Origin: Labilibaculum sp. K2S
GTDB taxonomy: Bacteria > Bacteroidota > Bacteroidia > Bacteroidales > Marinifilaceae
Direction of reading: 5' to 3'
Length of the DNA: 64,000 nucleotides
NCBI RefSeq assembly: GCF_030372765.1
Contig: NZ_JAUCMW010000010.1
Location: forward strand, 100,315 to 164,314
Shown here piece by piece: positions 24,360-33,184 of the stretch. The notes below the pieces were generated by a model. The model ran no database searches. It saw only the letters and a program-made list of their open reading frames with translations, and was not told where the DNA came from. A program made the position numbers and the translations under genes. Each line of letters starts with the position of its first letter. Positions within the stretch are counted from its first letter, which is position 1.

Positions 24360-25841
24360 TTATTTTATCGGATCTTTTGTCCATTGATTATCAACCAATC
24401 GCCAAATCCCTAATGGATTGGTGTTTTTTAATTCCTCAGGAAGAAGATTCTGCGGAAAATCCTGATAACTAACAGGACGCACAAATCTTAAAATGGCAGA
24501 AACGCCAACCGAAGTAAAACGGGAATCAGTAGAAGCCGGATAAGGCCCGCCATGCTGCATGGCTGAACAAACTTCAACACCTGTAGGAACACCATTCAAC
24601 AACAAACGCCCGCATTTCTCAAGCAAAGATGAAATCAAACCGGAATAATTATCCAGTTCGTCTTCATACGACCATAGGGTTGTTGTCAATTGCCCTTTTA
24701 AAGCTTCTACAACATCCAGAATTTGTTCTGTCGATTCACAAACCACAAGCAAACTAAAAGGACCAAAAATCTCTTCGTGCATAGATGGTTTTGCTATAAA
24801 ATCGGTGGCTTTCACCAATCCCAAAACGGGAACTGCTTTTTCCGGATCTGTTGCACTCCCGCTCTTTCCCAGCACTTCAATCTCAGAGTGAGAAAGTATT
24901 TTATCGGTTCCCAACTGATAGTTGCGCAGAATTGATTCGCTGTACATTTCTGTACCCTCCGTATTTTTTACTTCGTGAACCAAATTCTCAATAAAATCAT
25001 CAAATCCATCTGTTTTTGTTGTTATTAACAAACCCGGATTCGTGCAAAACTGACCAGCTCCCATATTTACTGATGCTACCAGTTTTGATGCAATGGAAGC
25101 ATGATCATTTTTCAATGCATTTGGCAAAACAACAACAGGATTCACACTCCCCATCTCTGCAAACACAGGAATAGGCTCAGGTCTGCCGGCAGCCAAATTA
25201 TACAAAGCACGGCCACCACGTTCCGAACCTGTAAAACCAACTGCTTTTGTTAAAGGATTCTTCACCAGTAATTCACCCGACTCGTATCCCGAATCTTCAA
25301 TAAAACCAAATACTCCTTCTGGTAAACCGGATTTTTTCACCGCTTGTTTTATCGCGTTTGCAATAAGGGCTCCGGTTTTAGGATGCGCAGGATGGCCTTT
25401 AACCACCACGGAATTTCCACCGGCCAAAGCCGATGCTGTATCGCCGCCGGCCACCGAAAAAGCAAGTGGAAAATTTCCTGCACCAAATACAACTACAGGG
25501 CCAATTGGCACATGTAATTTGCGCAAATCCGGCTTTGGAAGAGGAGCTCTTTCGACATCTCCTACATCAATAACTGCATTTAGCCACGAACCTTCATCGA
25601 GCAAATCGGCAAACTTATCAATTTGCCCAACAGTCCTGTCCCGCTCACCTCTCACACGTCCTTCCGGCAAATTTGTTTCTTCCATCACTGTATGTATCAG
25701 GTCATCGCCAATGGCATAAATTTCCTTTCCGATAAGACGTAAAAACTTTGCCCGCTCCCGCCCCGAAAGCTTTTTATAAACTTTGAAAGCTCTGCCCGCA
25801 GCCTCCATTGTATTACTAATATTCGTTTGTAATCTGCTCAT
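24360..25841 (-). CDS. Alpha-ketoglutaric semialdehyde dehydrogenase
   Basis: 493 aa of the NAD(P)-dependent aldehyde dehydrogenase superfamily. The general base Glu lies in FAEMGSVNPVVV and the nucleophile Cys in NMGAGQFCTNPGLL; the cofactor loop is VVFGAGNFPLAFSVAGGDTASAL and later GFTGSERGGRALY. This branch (FGAGNFPLAFS) is that of alpha-ketoglutaric semialdehyde dehydrogenases of hydroxyproline and sugar-acid pathways. It performs the last step, yielding 2-oxoglutarate for the TCA cycle. It starts 11 bases after the deaminase gene and ends 9 bases before the epimerase gene. Confidence 0.92.
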   Translation of the reverse strand: MSRLQTNISNTMEAAGRAFKVYKKLSGRERAKFLRLIGKEIYAIGDDLIHTVMEETNLPEGRVRGERDRTVGQIDKFADLLDEGSWLNAVIDVGDVERAPLPKPDLRKLHVPIGPVVVFGAGNFPLAFSVAGGDTASALAGGNSVVVKGHPAHPKTGALIANAIKQAVKKSGLPEGVFGFIEDSGYESGELLVKNPLTKAVGFTGSERGGRALYNLAAGRPEPIPVFAEMGSVNPVVVLPNALKNDHASIASKLVASVNMGAGQFCTNPGLLITTKTDGFDDFIENLVHEVKNTEGTEMYSESILRNYQLGTDKILSHSEIEVLGKSGSATDPEKAVPVLGLVKATDFIAKPSMHEEIFGPFSLLVVCESTEQILDVVEALKGQLTTTLWSYEDELDNYSGLISSLLEKCGRLLLNGVPTGVEVCSAMQHGGPYPASTDSRFTSVGVSAILRFVRPVSYQDFPQNLLPEELKNTNPLGIWRLVDNQWTKDPIK

Positions 25842-25852
25842 TTCTATTGTGA

Positions 25853-26755
25853 TTAACAGGTTGATAAATCAGGACGGTTTTTTAATGCAATTTCAATGGT
25901 TTCAATTGCTTTTTGCCGTTCCGTTCCGGAAAGAATTTTTCGAGGTGAGCGCACATGCTCGGTTCCAATGCCTGCATAAACCTCTGCCAGTTTTATGTAC
26001 TGTACCAGTTTCGGATCGATGTCCATCTCCAACAATGGCATAAACCATCGGTACAATTTCACAGCTTCATCAACTTTACCTGCTTTGGCCAAATCGAAAA
26101 GCACTACTGTTTCTTTAGGGAATGCACTCACCAAACCTGCAACCAGACCATCTGCTCCCAACAACAAGGCTTCTAAACAAATGGTGTCAACTCCACCCAA
26201 TATTTTAAATCGATCGCCAAAAGCATTTCTCAAACGGGTAACATTCGTTAAATCGCGTGTAGATTCTTTTACAGCTTCAATATTAGACACATCCAGCAAA
26301 GCCTTGAACATTGGAATCGTAATTTCTATTTTATAATCAACCGGATTGTTGTAAAGGATGATGGGCAATGAAGTAGCATTGGCAACTTCTTTAAAATAAG
26401 CCACTGTTTCATCAGCATCGGCTTTATACAAAAGCGGAGGAAGCAGCATAAATCCATCAGCTCCATTTGCCTCAGCTAATTTTACTGCTTCAACAGCACG
26501 TTCGGTACTTGATTCTGCAATGTTCATCAACACCGGAACCTTATCGCGGTAAGGCTGTAAAACCTCCACTAATTTTAGCTTTTCGTCTACACTTAGTGTG
26601 CTCGATTCACCAAGTGATCCTCCGATAATTATTCCTGAAACACCAGATTCAATCTGAAAATCAATATTTTTTAAAAAAGCAGGAATATCCAACTCCCCAT
26701 TCGCTTTAAACTTTGTTGTAACAGCAGGGTAAACACCTGTCCAGGTAGGTCTCAT
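25853..26755 (-). CDS. DapA-family 1-pyrroline-4-hydroxy-2-carboxylate deaminase
   Basis: A 300-aa (beta/alpha)8 lyase of the dihydrodipicolinate synthase superfamily with Schiff-base Lys K163 (IEAVKESTRDL) and Tyr Y135 (ILYNNPVDY), and the GGSLGESSTLS phosphate-like loop near residue 45. True DapA is excluded by context: it is the first gene of a hydroxyproline operon and should convert 1-pyrroline-4-hydroxy-2-carboxylate to 2-oxoglutarate semialdehyde plus ammonia. Divergent from the AraC regulator at 27008. Confidence 0.9.
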   Translation of the reverse strand: MRPTWTGVYPAVTTKFKANGELDIPAFLKNIDFQIESGVSGIIIGGSLGESSTLSVDEKLKLVEVLQPYRDKVPVLMNIAESSTERAVEAVKLAEANGADGFMLLPPLLYKADADETVAYFKEVANATSLPIILYNNPVDYKIEITIPMFKALLDVSNIEAVKESTRDLTNVTRLRNAFGDRFKILGGVDTICLEALLLGADGLVAGLVSAFPKETVVLFDLAKAGKVDEAVKLYRWFMPLLEMDIDPKLVQYIKLAEVYAGIGTEHVRSPRKILSGTERQKAIETIEIALKNRPDLSTC

Positions 26756-26789
26756 ATTTTATAATTTTATAAATGAATTAATAACAATT

Positions 26790-26940
26790 CAAAAATAAAA
26801 GACTTACAGGTGTTTTATTTCGCTTATTTTATCAGAAGCTTGAACAATATTACCCACTATTATTATATTTGGATAAAATTCCGATATTATGATGCCATAA
26901 AACGAAAGCTGTTTAATTATTCTGATACAACATTCTGATC
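26790..26940. promoter_or_regulatory. Divergent control region of the hydroxyproline operon
   Basis: On the minus strand TATTTTTG (complement at 26790-26797) is a perfect -7 element for the operon, but no TTG is found 19-21 bases upstream, which would fit activator dependence. Three copies of a TTCTGAT motif lie nearby: direct copies ATTCTGAT at 26919-26926 and 26932-26939 (13 bases apart) and an inverted ATCAGAA at 26831-26837. These are candidate AraC-type half-sites. Confidence 0.4.
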
Positions 26941-27007
26941 TTCGACATGCAAACAAGAGGATCGTTACATTCATTTGCCGGTACCATAAATCCTTACATA
27001 CAAACAC

Positions 27008-27874
27008 ATGAAAGCAATTCGATTTGTCATTCCGAAAACCAGCGGGAACTCCTTTCGGCTTCAGTTGGATCAAAGTAAAAGATTCTACGATTCGATACAT
27101 TATCATCCCGAACATCAGCTTACCACAATAATAGAAGGCGAAGGAACATGCTTTATTGGAAATCATGTGGAACGCTTCTCTCCAGGGAGTGTTTATCTAA
27201 TCGGAAAAAATGTTCCACATGTATTTAAATCGGACCAAGCCTATTATGATCCTGATAACCAATTGACTTCCTTTGGTATTTCGATCTTCTTTAAAGAAGA
27301 AACCTTTGGCAGTCAATTCTTTGAAATTCCCGAAATGGCACACATCAAACGCCTGCTTAATCTGGCTCTTAACGGATTAAAACTGAAAGGTGAAGAAAGA
27401 GTGGAAATTTCTGAAAATATAGTAAAAACACAAAGACTGGAAGGATTTGAAAGATTCCAGCATTTGCTAAATATCCTTAATATTTTTGCAGTATCTGAAA
27501 GTCTCCATTCGCTTTCTACAGTGAGTTATAATTCACCCATCAAAGATTCCGACAACGAGCGGATCAATATCGTGTTTCACTATCTGTCAACCCATTTTCA
27601 GAAGGATATTAGCCTGGAAGAAATAGCCTCGGTTGCCAATATGACACCTAATGCATTTTGCCGCTATTTTAAACAAAGAACACGAAAACCATTTTCCTCT
27701 TTTTTAAACGAGATGCGTGTTGAATATGCCGGTAAACTGATTGCCGGCACCAAGCAAAATTTTGGAAACATTGCATTTGAAAGCGGCTACAACAGCATTT
27801 CCTATTTCAACCGTCAGTTTAAACGCATAACAGGCTGTACTCCTATAGAGTATCGTACTAAATTTGGGAAGTAG
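27008..27874 (+). CDS. AraC family regulator of the hydroxyproline operon
   Basis: 288 aa. An N-terminal cupin sensor (YHPEHQLTTIIEGEGTCFIG, then SPGSVYLIGKNVPHVFKSD) and a C-terminal double helix-turn-helix (ISLEEIASVANMTPNAFCRYF; NIAFESGYNSISYFNRQF; GCTPIEYR). Divergent from the four-gene hydroxyproline operon, so it is probably its activator, responding to hydroxyproline or an intermediate (inference from position). It is a paralogue of the sugar-operon regulator at 5727. ATG at 27008. A terminator follows. Confidence 0.9.
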   Translation: MKAIRFVIPKTSGNSFRLQLDQSKRFYDSIHYHPEHQLTTIIEGEGTCFIGNHVERFSPGSVYLIGKNVPHVFKSDQAYYDPDNQLTSFGISIFFKEETFGSQFFEIPEMAHIKRLLNLALNGLKLKGEERVEISENIVKTQRLEGFERFQHLLNILNIFAVSESLHSLSTVSYNSPIKDSDNERINIVFHYLSTHFQKDISLEEIASVANMTPNAFCRYFKQRTRKPFSSFLNEMRVEYAGKLIAGTKQNFGNIAFESGYNSISYFNRQFKRITGCTPIEYRTKFGK

Positions 27875-27911
27875 AAAATTTGATTGGTGAACTTAAGTGC
27901 TGCAATAATCA

Positions 27912-27966
27912 CCAAAACCCCCTTTCCTTTCCGCTTTTAAGAAAATGAAGGAGGTTTTAATTTTTC
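27912..27966 (+). terminator. Terminator of the AraC gene
   Basis: AAAACC.CCTT.C (from 27914) pairs with G.AGG.GGTTTT (to 27959), then AATTTTTC follows. The loop is long, and the stem imperfect. Confidence 0.6.
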
Positions 27967-27996
27967 ATGAATCAAAAAACTTATTTGCCAGTGCTA

Positions 27997-28866
27997 TTAC
28001 AAATTGAAAGCCTCTTTAAGGTACATTCTTACATCCGTTTGTTCCCGTCCCAAAATACTCTCTAAAGTACCGTCAGCCATATTAAAATCATTATTCTTAA
28101 TCCCTTTGGCAAACAAAACGGACATCAATACAATTTCTTCGGGCAAACCAAATTGCTTTAACATATCTTCAAATGCATCAGCTTCCGGACTGGTGTAATT
28201 TACTTTTTTGCCAGACAATGTGGTAAGTTCAGCTGCAATATCTGCAAATGAATAGGTTTTTGATGCCGTTAAGTGATAAGTTTTGTTTTCGTGTCCTTCA
28301 CTTGCCAAAATAATTGCAATAGCTTCTCCCAGATCTTTTCTGACAGCAAAAGGCACTTTACCCTCACCTGCAGGAAAGAAAATACCTGTTTTCAAAACAT
28401 CTTCACCTACAAACATTGGAATCACCTCTGCGTACAAACTATTTTGCAAAAAAGTGAATGAAAGCCCGCTTTCTTTTATGTAATCTTCTGTTTGAAAATG
28501 ATCCTGAAGCAATGGCTGTAAAGGAGATGCTGCAATATCTTTCAATGTAACACCTGTGTATAAGATCTGTTTCACTCCTGCTTGTTTAGCAGCATCAACC
28601 ACATTTTTGTGCTGACCGATTCTATCATTAAAATCACTTGATGAGATTAGCAAAACTTTATCGATGCCCTTCATTGCATTATTTAATGAATGAATATCCT
28701 GATAATTTCCGATATTAACAGTTACACCTTTTGCTTTTAAAGTCTGTGCTTTGGCTTCATCCCGAACTAAAATTGAAATTTGACTGGCGAAAACTTTTTT
28801 AAGTAGATTTTCAACTACAATATTTCCCAAATGACCTGTTGCACCAGTAACTAAAATTTTTTCCAT
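27997..28866 (-). CDS. NmrA-like NAD(P)-binding reductase
   Basis: 289 aa of atypical short-chain dehydrogenase type. The dinucleotide fold begins ILVTGATGHLGNIVVENLL (residues 4-22), with SILVRDEAKAQTLKAKGV as the second strand and LISSSDFNDRIGQHKNVVDAAKQAG as a third. It lacks the YxxxK catalytic pair at the usual place, as is normal for NmrA/QorB proteins, so it is either a quinone/NADPH reductase (QorB, YtfG-like) or a redox sensor. It is divergent from an HxlR regulator, a classic pairing for oxidant- or electrophile-responsive reductases. Confidence 0.85.
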   Translation of the reverse strand: MEKILVTGATGHLGNIVVENLLKKVFASQISILVRDEAKAQTLKAKGVTVNIGNYQDIHSLNNAMKGIDKVLLISSSDFNDRIGQHKNVVDAAKQAGVKQILYTGVTLKDIAASPLQPLLQDHFQTEDYIKESGLSFTFLQNSLYAEVIPMFVGEDVLKTGIFFPAGEGKVPFAVRKDLGEAIAIILASEGHENKTYHLTASKTYSFADIAAELTTLSGKKVNYTSPEADAFEDMLKQFGLPEEIVLMSVLFAKGIKNNDFNMADGTLESILGREQTDVRMYLKEAFNL

Positions 28867-28884
28867 CTTATATTTTATTTAAAC

Positions 28885-28923
28885 TTACTATATAAAAGTT
28901 TTATACTTACTTTTGTATAGTAA
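28885..28923. promoter_or_regulatory. Inverted-repeat operator between NmrA and HxlR genes
   Basis: TTACTATA (28885-28892) is mirrored by TATAGTAA (28916-28923), with a partially repeated TAAAAGT/ACTTTTG inside. A symmetric site of this size in the divergent gap fits binding by the HxlR dimer. Confidence 0.55.
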
Positions 28924-29011
28924 AGATATATTAGTTTGTAAAAACGACCAATAAGGCACATCCTTGTTCCAAACTAACTTCAAGGTAACTATTGTTGATA
29001 ATCAAAGGTCT

Positions 29012-29386
29012 ATGATGGAAAAAAAAATTAAAAAAAGTGAATGGGATATTACAAATTGTCCTGTCAGAACGGTTTTAGATCGTTTTGGTGACAAGTGGTC
29101 TATTCTTGTATTGCTGATTTTAGGTGAAAAGCAGAAGTTGCGTTTCAATGAAATCAATAAAGAAGTTGGTTCGGATATATCTCAAAAAATGCTGACTGTT
29201 ACACTAAGAAAATTGGAGGCTGACGGATTTATTTTCCGAACCATTTATCCGGAAATTCCTCCTAAAGTTGAGTACGAAATTACAAACTTAGGTAAATCAC
29301 TTGTTCCCCATGTGGATAATTTAGCGAAATGGGCGGTTTCCAATATGCCGGCAATAAAAAAGTCCAGAGAAAAATTTAAAAAGTAA
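29012..29386 (+). CDS. HxlR family winged-helix regulator
   Basis: 124 aa from the start chosen here. The frame is open further upstream (ATG at 28964), but ATG 29012 (or 29015) follows AAAGGT at the right spacing and gives the usual HxlR beginning (M..KIKKSEWDITNCPVRTVL). The HxlR domain runs CPVRTVLDRFGDKWSILVLL (Cys often redox-active), the recognition part FNEINKEVGSDISQKMLTVTL and the wing FIFRTIYPEIPPKVEYEIT. It probably represses the divergent NmrA-like gene until oxidant or electrophile reacts with its Cys (inference). A hairpin at 29404-29431 lies behind it. Confidence 0.88.
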   Translation: MMEKKIKKSEWDITNCPVRTVLDRFGDKWSILVLLILGEKQKLRFNEINKEVGSDISQKMLTVTLRKLEADGFIFRTIYPEIPPKVEYEITNLGKSLVPHVDNLAKWAVSNMPAIKKSREKFKK

Positions 29387-29403
29387 TCAGATATCCGTTA
29401 TGA

Positions 29404-29431
29404 ATACACTGCCATTTGCCATGCAGTGTAT
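29404..29431. terminator. Hairpin between convergent hxlR-like and mltG genes
   Basis: ATACACTGC (29404-29412) pairs with GCAGTGTAT (29423-29431). There is no long T-run on either strand, so termination is only probable. Confidence 0.45.
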
Positions 29432-29480
29432 CCCCAATAAAAGCCTGAAAATTGCAAACCGACAAGAGCAGAAGTACTAA

Positions 29481-30551
29481 TTATTTCATGATGCCTCTTT
29501 GATTGAGCGCTTTCTGATATCTGCCCGCATTTTGATTGTGTTCCCGCAAAGATTTGGCAAACACGTGATACCCGTTAAATTCGGGACTGGCACAAAAATA
29601 GTAGTACTTGTGATTTTCGTAGTTTAGAACGGCTTCGATGCCCGAAATGGATGCCTGACGGATTGGTCCTGGCGGTAATCCACGATATTTATAGGTATTG
29701 TATGGAGAATCAATTGTTTTGTGTTTGTTAAGCACCCTACGAATGGTGAAATCGCCCAAAGCAAACTTTAAAGTTGGATCGGCATCCAATTTAATTTTAC
29801 GGTTTAAGCGATTCATGTAAACACCTGCAACACGGCTTTTCTCATCATTCTTAATGGTTTCTTCATCGACAATTGATGCCAGCGTGCTCACCTGCATAGG
29901 CGAAAGCCCAATATTTTTAGCCTTTTGCAAACGCTCAGCATTCCAATACTTTACATACTCTTTATGCATTTTATCCACAAACTTTTCAGCATCTAAATTC
30001 CAATATACCTGATAGGTGTTGGGGATAAACATTCCTATAATGGTATGAGGTGAAAATCCGTATTTCTGCATTTTAGATTCGTCTTTTAACAACGATAGAA
30101 TGCTAATTGAATCGGCCTCGATTTGAGCCGCTATTTTGCCCGCAAAATCTTCTAAAGTGCGGGTATTATTAAAAGTAAGATTGAGTGGTGTTTGAACGCC
30201 TGAGCGCAATAAATTTATTAATTCATTATTGCTCATGCCATTTTTAATTTCGTAACGCCCCGGGTGAATGTGATTTGCGAAATTTTTCTTCTCCATAACC
30301 CACTGAAATGAAGAGCTGTTTGTAAGACAGCCTTTTTCATTTAAAATTTGCAAAACATCTGCCTGATTCGAATGGGTGGGTATGTACAATAAGCTGGTTT
30401 CTTCTTCGCCCAAATTAATGTTTGCTGAAAAAATATCCTGATAAAGTTTAAAAAGTACCGATCCTGTTACAACTAATACAAGCATTACAGCAAGTACTAA
30501 AAACTTCCACTTTTTTGAACGGTTATCTTTCAGACGAAATAAATTGATCAT
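29481..30551 (-). CDS. mltG: Endolytic murein transglycosylase MltG
   Basis: 356 aa, anchored by one N-terminal helix (about 16-36), the catalytic domain facing the periplasm. Conserved YceG/MltG blocks: LASIVDEETIKND with the catalytic Glu of the S-I-V-x-x-E-T motif (residue 231), VAGVYMNRLNRKIKLDADPTLKFAL, SPYNTYKYRGLPPGPI, and the terminal NYENHKYYYFCASPEFNGYHVFAKS. It cleaves nascent glycan strands and so sets their length. Single gene, convergent with the HxlR gene. Confidence 0.95.
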   Translation of the reverse strand: MINLFRLKDNRSKKWKFLVLAVMLVLVVTGSVLFKLYQDIFSANINLGEEETSLLYIPTHSNQADVLQILNEKGCLTNSSSFQWVMEKKNFANHIHPGRYEIKNGMSNNELINLLRSGVQTPLNLTFNNTRTLEDFAGKIAAQIEADSISILSLLKDESKMQKYGFSPHTIIGMFIPNTYQVYWNLDAEKFVDKMHKEYVKYWNAERLQKAKNIGLSPMQVSTLASIVDEETIKNDEKSRVAGVYMNRLNRKIKLDADPTLKFALGDFTIRRVLNKHKTIDSPYNTYKYRGLPPGPIRQASISGIEAVLNYENHKYYYFCASPEFNGYHVFAKSLREHNQNAGRYQKALNQRGIMK

Positions 30552-30714
30552 TAGTTTGAATTAAAATAAATACAAGCCTAGGTCTGTAAAAATACAGAAA
30601 TAATATTTTACAGATAAACTGTCTCCCAAAAATAGAAGAAATTGTTCTGATTTAAACGTTTACTAATCGTGAATTAGTACTCCCGAAGTGTAATTTAAGA
30701 ATTCGACAGTTTCC

Positions 30715-30745
30715 TTGTCTGTAAAAATCAAAAAATCTACCTTTG
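30715..30745 (+). promoter_or_regulatory. Bacteroidota promoter of the M14 peptidase gene
   Basis: TTG (30715-30717), then 20 bases, then TACCTTTG (30738-30745), a perfect match to TAnnTTTG. The start codon is at 30772, leaving a short leader. Confidence 0.75.
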
Positions 30746-30771
30746 ATTGAATCACAAAAAATGACACAAAC

Positions 30772-31899
30772 ATGAATATTTCATCGAATTTTGATGGCGG
30801 TAAAATTGAAGTTATTGATGCTGCCAGTCCTCAAAACATACAGCTAAGCATCCCCAACGACACGAATTCTGAATTTTTTCAATGGTTCCATTTCAGATTA
30901 ATGGGCGCAATGGAAGAATCTGTTAAAATGCGAATTACAAATGCCGGTAAAGCATCTTATCCGGAAGGATATGAAGGCTACCAAACTGTGGCATCCTACG
31001 ATCGGGAGAATTGGTTTCGGGTTCCATCAAATTACGATGGCAACGAGTTGATTATTGAGCACACACCACTTTACAACTCGGTTTACTACGCATATTTCGC
31101 TCCTTACACCTACGATCAGCATCTAAATTTAATTCATCAGGCACAAATGTCACCGGAATGTGAATTGGTTTCGATTGGAAAAACGGTGGAAGGAAAAGAC
31201 ATTGATATGCTGATTGTTGGTGAAGCCGACGAAGCGAAAAAAAGCATTTGGGTAATTGCCCGTCAGCATCCCGGCGAGCCCATGGCCGAATGGTTTATGC
31301 AGGGTTTAATTGACCGCCTTTTGGATCAGGATGATCCAATTTCGAGAAGTTTGCTAAATAAAGCTGTTTTTTATTTGGTACCTAACATGAATATTGATGG
31401 CAGTATTGCGGGCAATTTACGCGTAAACACAAAAGGATTCAATTATAATCGTGAATGGGCCGAACCCTCAATAGAAAACAGTCCTGAAGTTTTCCATGTA
31501 CGCAACTTAATGGACAAATATGGTTGTGATTTAAATCTGGATATCCACGGAGATGAAGCTTTACCTTATAATTTTATTTCGGGGATAGAAGGCATCCCTT
31601 CTTTCGATGAAAGATTGAAAAAATTAACAGAAAAATTCATTGGTTCATGGATTGCTACATGTCCTGATTTTCAGGATACTCAAGGCTATCCGAAGAACGA
31701 ACCGGGAACAGGAAATTTAGCAATTTGCTCGAAACACATTGGAGAAAGATATAAATGTTTATCTTTGACAATTGAAATGCCATTCAAGGACAATAATGAT
31801 TTACCAGACCCTGAATATGGTTGGTCTCCCGAAAGGAGTATTTTATTTGGAGAATCTGTTCTTCAGCCAATCTATCAAGTGGTGAATCACCTAAGATAA
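30772..31899 (+). CDS. M14 zinc carboxypeptidase, cytosolic carboxypeptidase-like
   Basis: 375 aa with no signal peptide. Zinc ligands are H165/E168 in RQHPGEP and the later His in LDIHGDEAL (about 259); the catalytic Glu lies in LTIEMPFKDN (about 334). The N-terminal 120 residues form the beta-sandwich N-domain typical of the CCP/M14D (Nna1-like) subfamily, with FFQWFHFRLMG and VYYAYFAPYTYDQH. Such bacterial enzymes trim C-terminal acidic or other residues from peptides or proteins; the target is unknown. It has its own promoter and terminator. Confidence 0.9.
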   Translation: MNISSNFDGGKIEVIDAASPQNIQLSIPNDTNSEFFQWFHFRLMGAMEESVKMRITNAGKASYPEGYEGYQTVASYDRENWFRVPSNYDGNELIIEHTPLYNSVYYAYFAPYTYDQHLNLIHQAQMSPECELVSIGKTVEGKDIDMLIVGEADEAKKSIWVIARQHPGEPMAEWFMQGLIDRLLDQDDPISRSLLNKAVFYLVPNMNIDGSIAGNLRVNTKGFNYNREWAEPSIENSPEVFHVRNLMDKYGCDLNLDIHGDEALPYNFISGIEGIPSFDERLKKLTEKFIGSWIATCPDFQDTQGYPKNEPGTGNLAICSKHIGERYKCLSLTIEMPFKDNNDLPDPEYGWSPERSILFGESVLQPIYQVVNHLR

Positions 31900-31933
31900 T
31901 TAAAAGCATATACTACTAAGTATATTACTCGAA

Positions 31934-31973
31934 AGGCCCATGCTCAAGCTTCCGTGAGTGTGGGTCTTTTTTG
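31934..31973 (+). terminator. Terminator of the M14 peptidase gene
   Basis: GGCCCATGCTCA pairs (with G-U) with TGAGTGTGGGTC, followed by six T. Confidence 0.85.
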
Positions 31974-32108
31974 TGGGGTAAATTCTGGTTTTTCTATTCC
32001 TCATCAAACAATTACTATTTAATCTTTTTGCCATAAATTCAAATAATGGCATCGAAATTGCGTTTTCCATTCTATCTGATTACTTTAAAACAAAAAATAA
32101 ACGGACAC

Positions 32109-33089
32109 ATGGCGATTCCTTTTAGATATCAATTCTTACTTGTACTATTTTTCACCTCGCTTCATTTTGAAAGTTTCTCTCAAACCAAAGTTGATGAAAT
32201 CATTTCGAAATACTCGACAAAATTTAACTCTTATGAGGATTTAACGGATAAAATAAAAATTGATTTTACCACAGATGAAGATAGGGCAAGGGCTGCCTTT
32301 GCATGGATTGCCATAAATGTTGAGTACAAAACAAAGGGAGTAAACAAGATTCAAAAAATCCGTTTTTCGTATACTTCGGACGAAGATTTGCAGACGCAAA
32401 AAGATCAGTTCAGAAGAGATCTGGCATTGGAAACAATACAGAGCCGCAAGGCTTTGTGTGAAGGATACGCAACGCTTTTTCAGGAAATCTGCAGCTTACT
32501 AAACATTGAATGTACAATAATCCCGGGCGCAGCAAAACGATTTATTTCCGAAATAGGAAACAACAATTTGCCTTCGAATCATGCATGGAATGCTGTAAAA
32601 ATTAATGGAAAATGGAAGCTTGCAGATATTACCTGGGCTGCGGGTTCTGTTGACTACGCCAAAATGGAATTTCGGAAAGAATATACTCCTGCTTATTTCG
32701 ATAGTGATCCAAAGGAATTTGCCATGAAACATTACCCTGATAATCAGGAATGGTTACTGCTAAATAAAGAATTTACCCGGGAAGAATTTGCACTTCAACC
32801 TGCCATTTTTAATGAATTCATCGGCAAAGACTACCAAATAATCAGTCCGGAAAATGGATTAATATCAATCAGAAAAGGAAATGATATTGCCTTTTCAATT
32901 GCAAATGTTCCAAGTGGCATTCCGATTGCTTATCACTTTAAAAGTGAAAAATTTGGTCAACTCGTAAAACCTATTCTAAAAAAGAACATCATTAACTTCT
33001 CAGTACCCGTAAACTCGAAAGGTAAAGATGAGTTGATCATTTACTTCAACAACCAGCCGGTTCTGGGGTATAAAGTGAGTATAAGATGA
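32109..33089 (+). CDS. Exported transglutaminase-like protein
   Basis: About 326 aa. I start at ATG 32109, which gives a good signal peptide (MAIPFRYQFLLVLFFTSLHF, cut after FSQ); the frame also has ATG at 32046, but that would bury the signal. The transglutaminase/cysteine protease triad is clear: Cys in ALCEGYATLF (about 116), His in SNHAWNAVKING (about 157) and Asp in KLADITWAAG (about 172). The C-terminal 100 residues form a separate domain with beta strands. Periplasmic or surface peptidase-like activity is likely; the substrate is unknown. Confidence 0.85.
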   Translation: MAIPFRYQFLLVLFFTSLHFESFSQTKVDEIISKYSTKFNSYEDLTDKIKIDFTTDEDRARAAFAWIAINVEYKTKGVNKIQKIRFSYTSDEDLQTQKDQFRRDLALETIQSRKALCEGYATLFQEICSLLNIECTIIPGAAKRFISEIGNNNLPSNHAWNAVKINGKWKLADITWAAGSVDYAKMEFRKEYTPAYFDSDPKEFAMKHYPDNQEWLLLNKEFTREEFALQPAIFNEFIGKDYQIISPENGLISIRKGNDIAFSIANVPSGIPIAYHFKSEKFGQLVKPILKKNIINFSVPVNSKGKDELIIYFNNQPVLGYKVSIR

Positions 33090-33121
33090 AACTTTAAAAC
33101 TCCAAATTACAACTAAACAAA

Positions 33122-33152
33122 AAGCTTTCCCATGATGGAGAAAGCTTCTTAA
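33122..33152 (-). terminator. Hairpin terminator between convergent genes
   Basis: AAGCTTTC (33122-33129) pairs with GAAAGCTT (33140-33147). On the minus strand five T follow. It serves the nucleoid protein gene at 33185 and possibly the transglutaminase gene on the other side. Confidence 0.7.
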
Positions 33153-33184
33153 TAATCCAAATAAATATATAGACGCTGACAGGT

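Noticed and set aside
25853..26755. Dihydrodipicolinate synthase of lysine biosynthesis
   Set aside because: The active-site Lys and Tyr fit the superfamily, but the operon with epimerase, oxidase and semialdehyde dehydrogenase points to the hydroxyproline deaminase.
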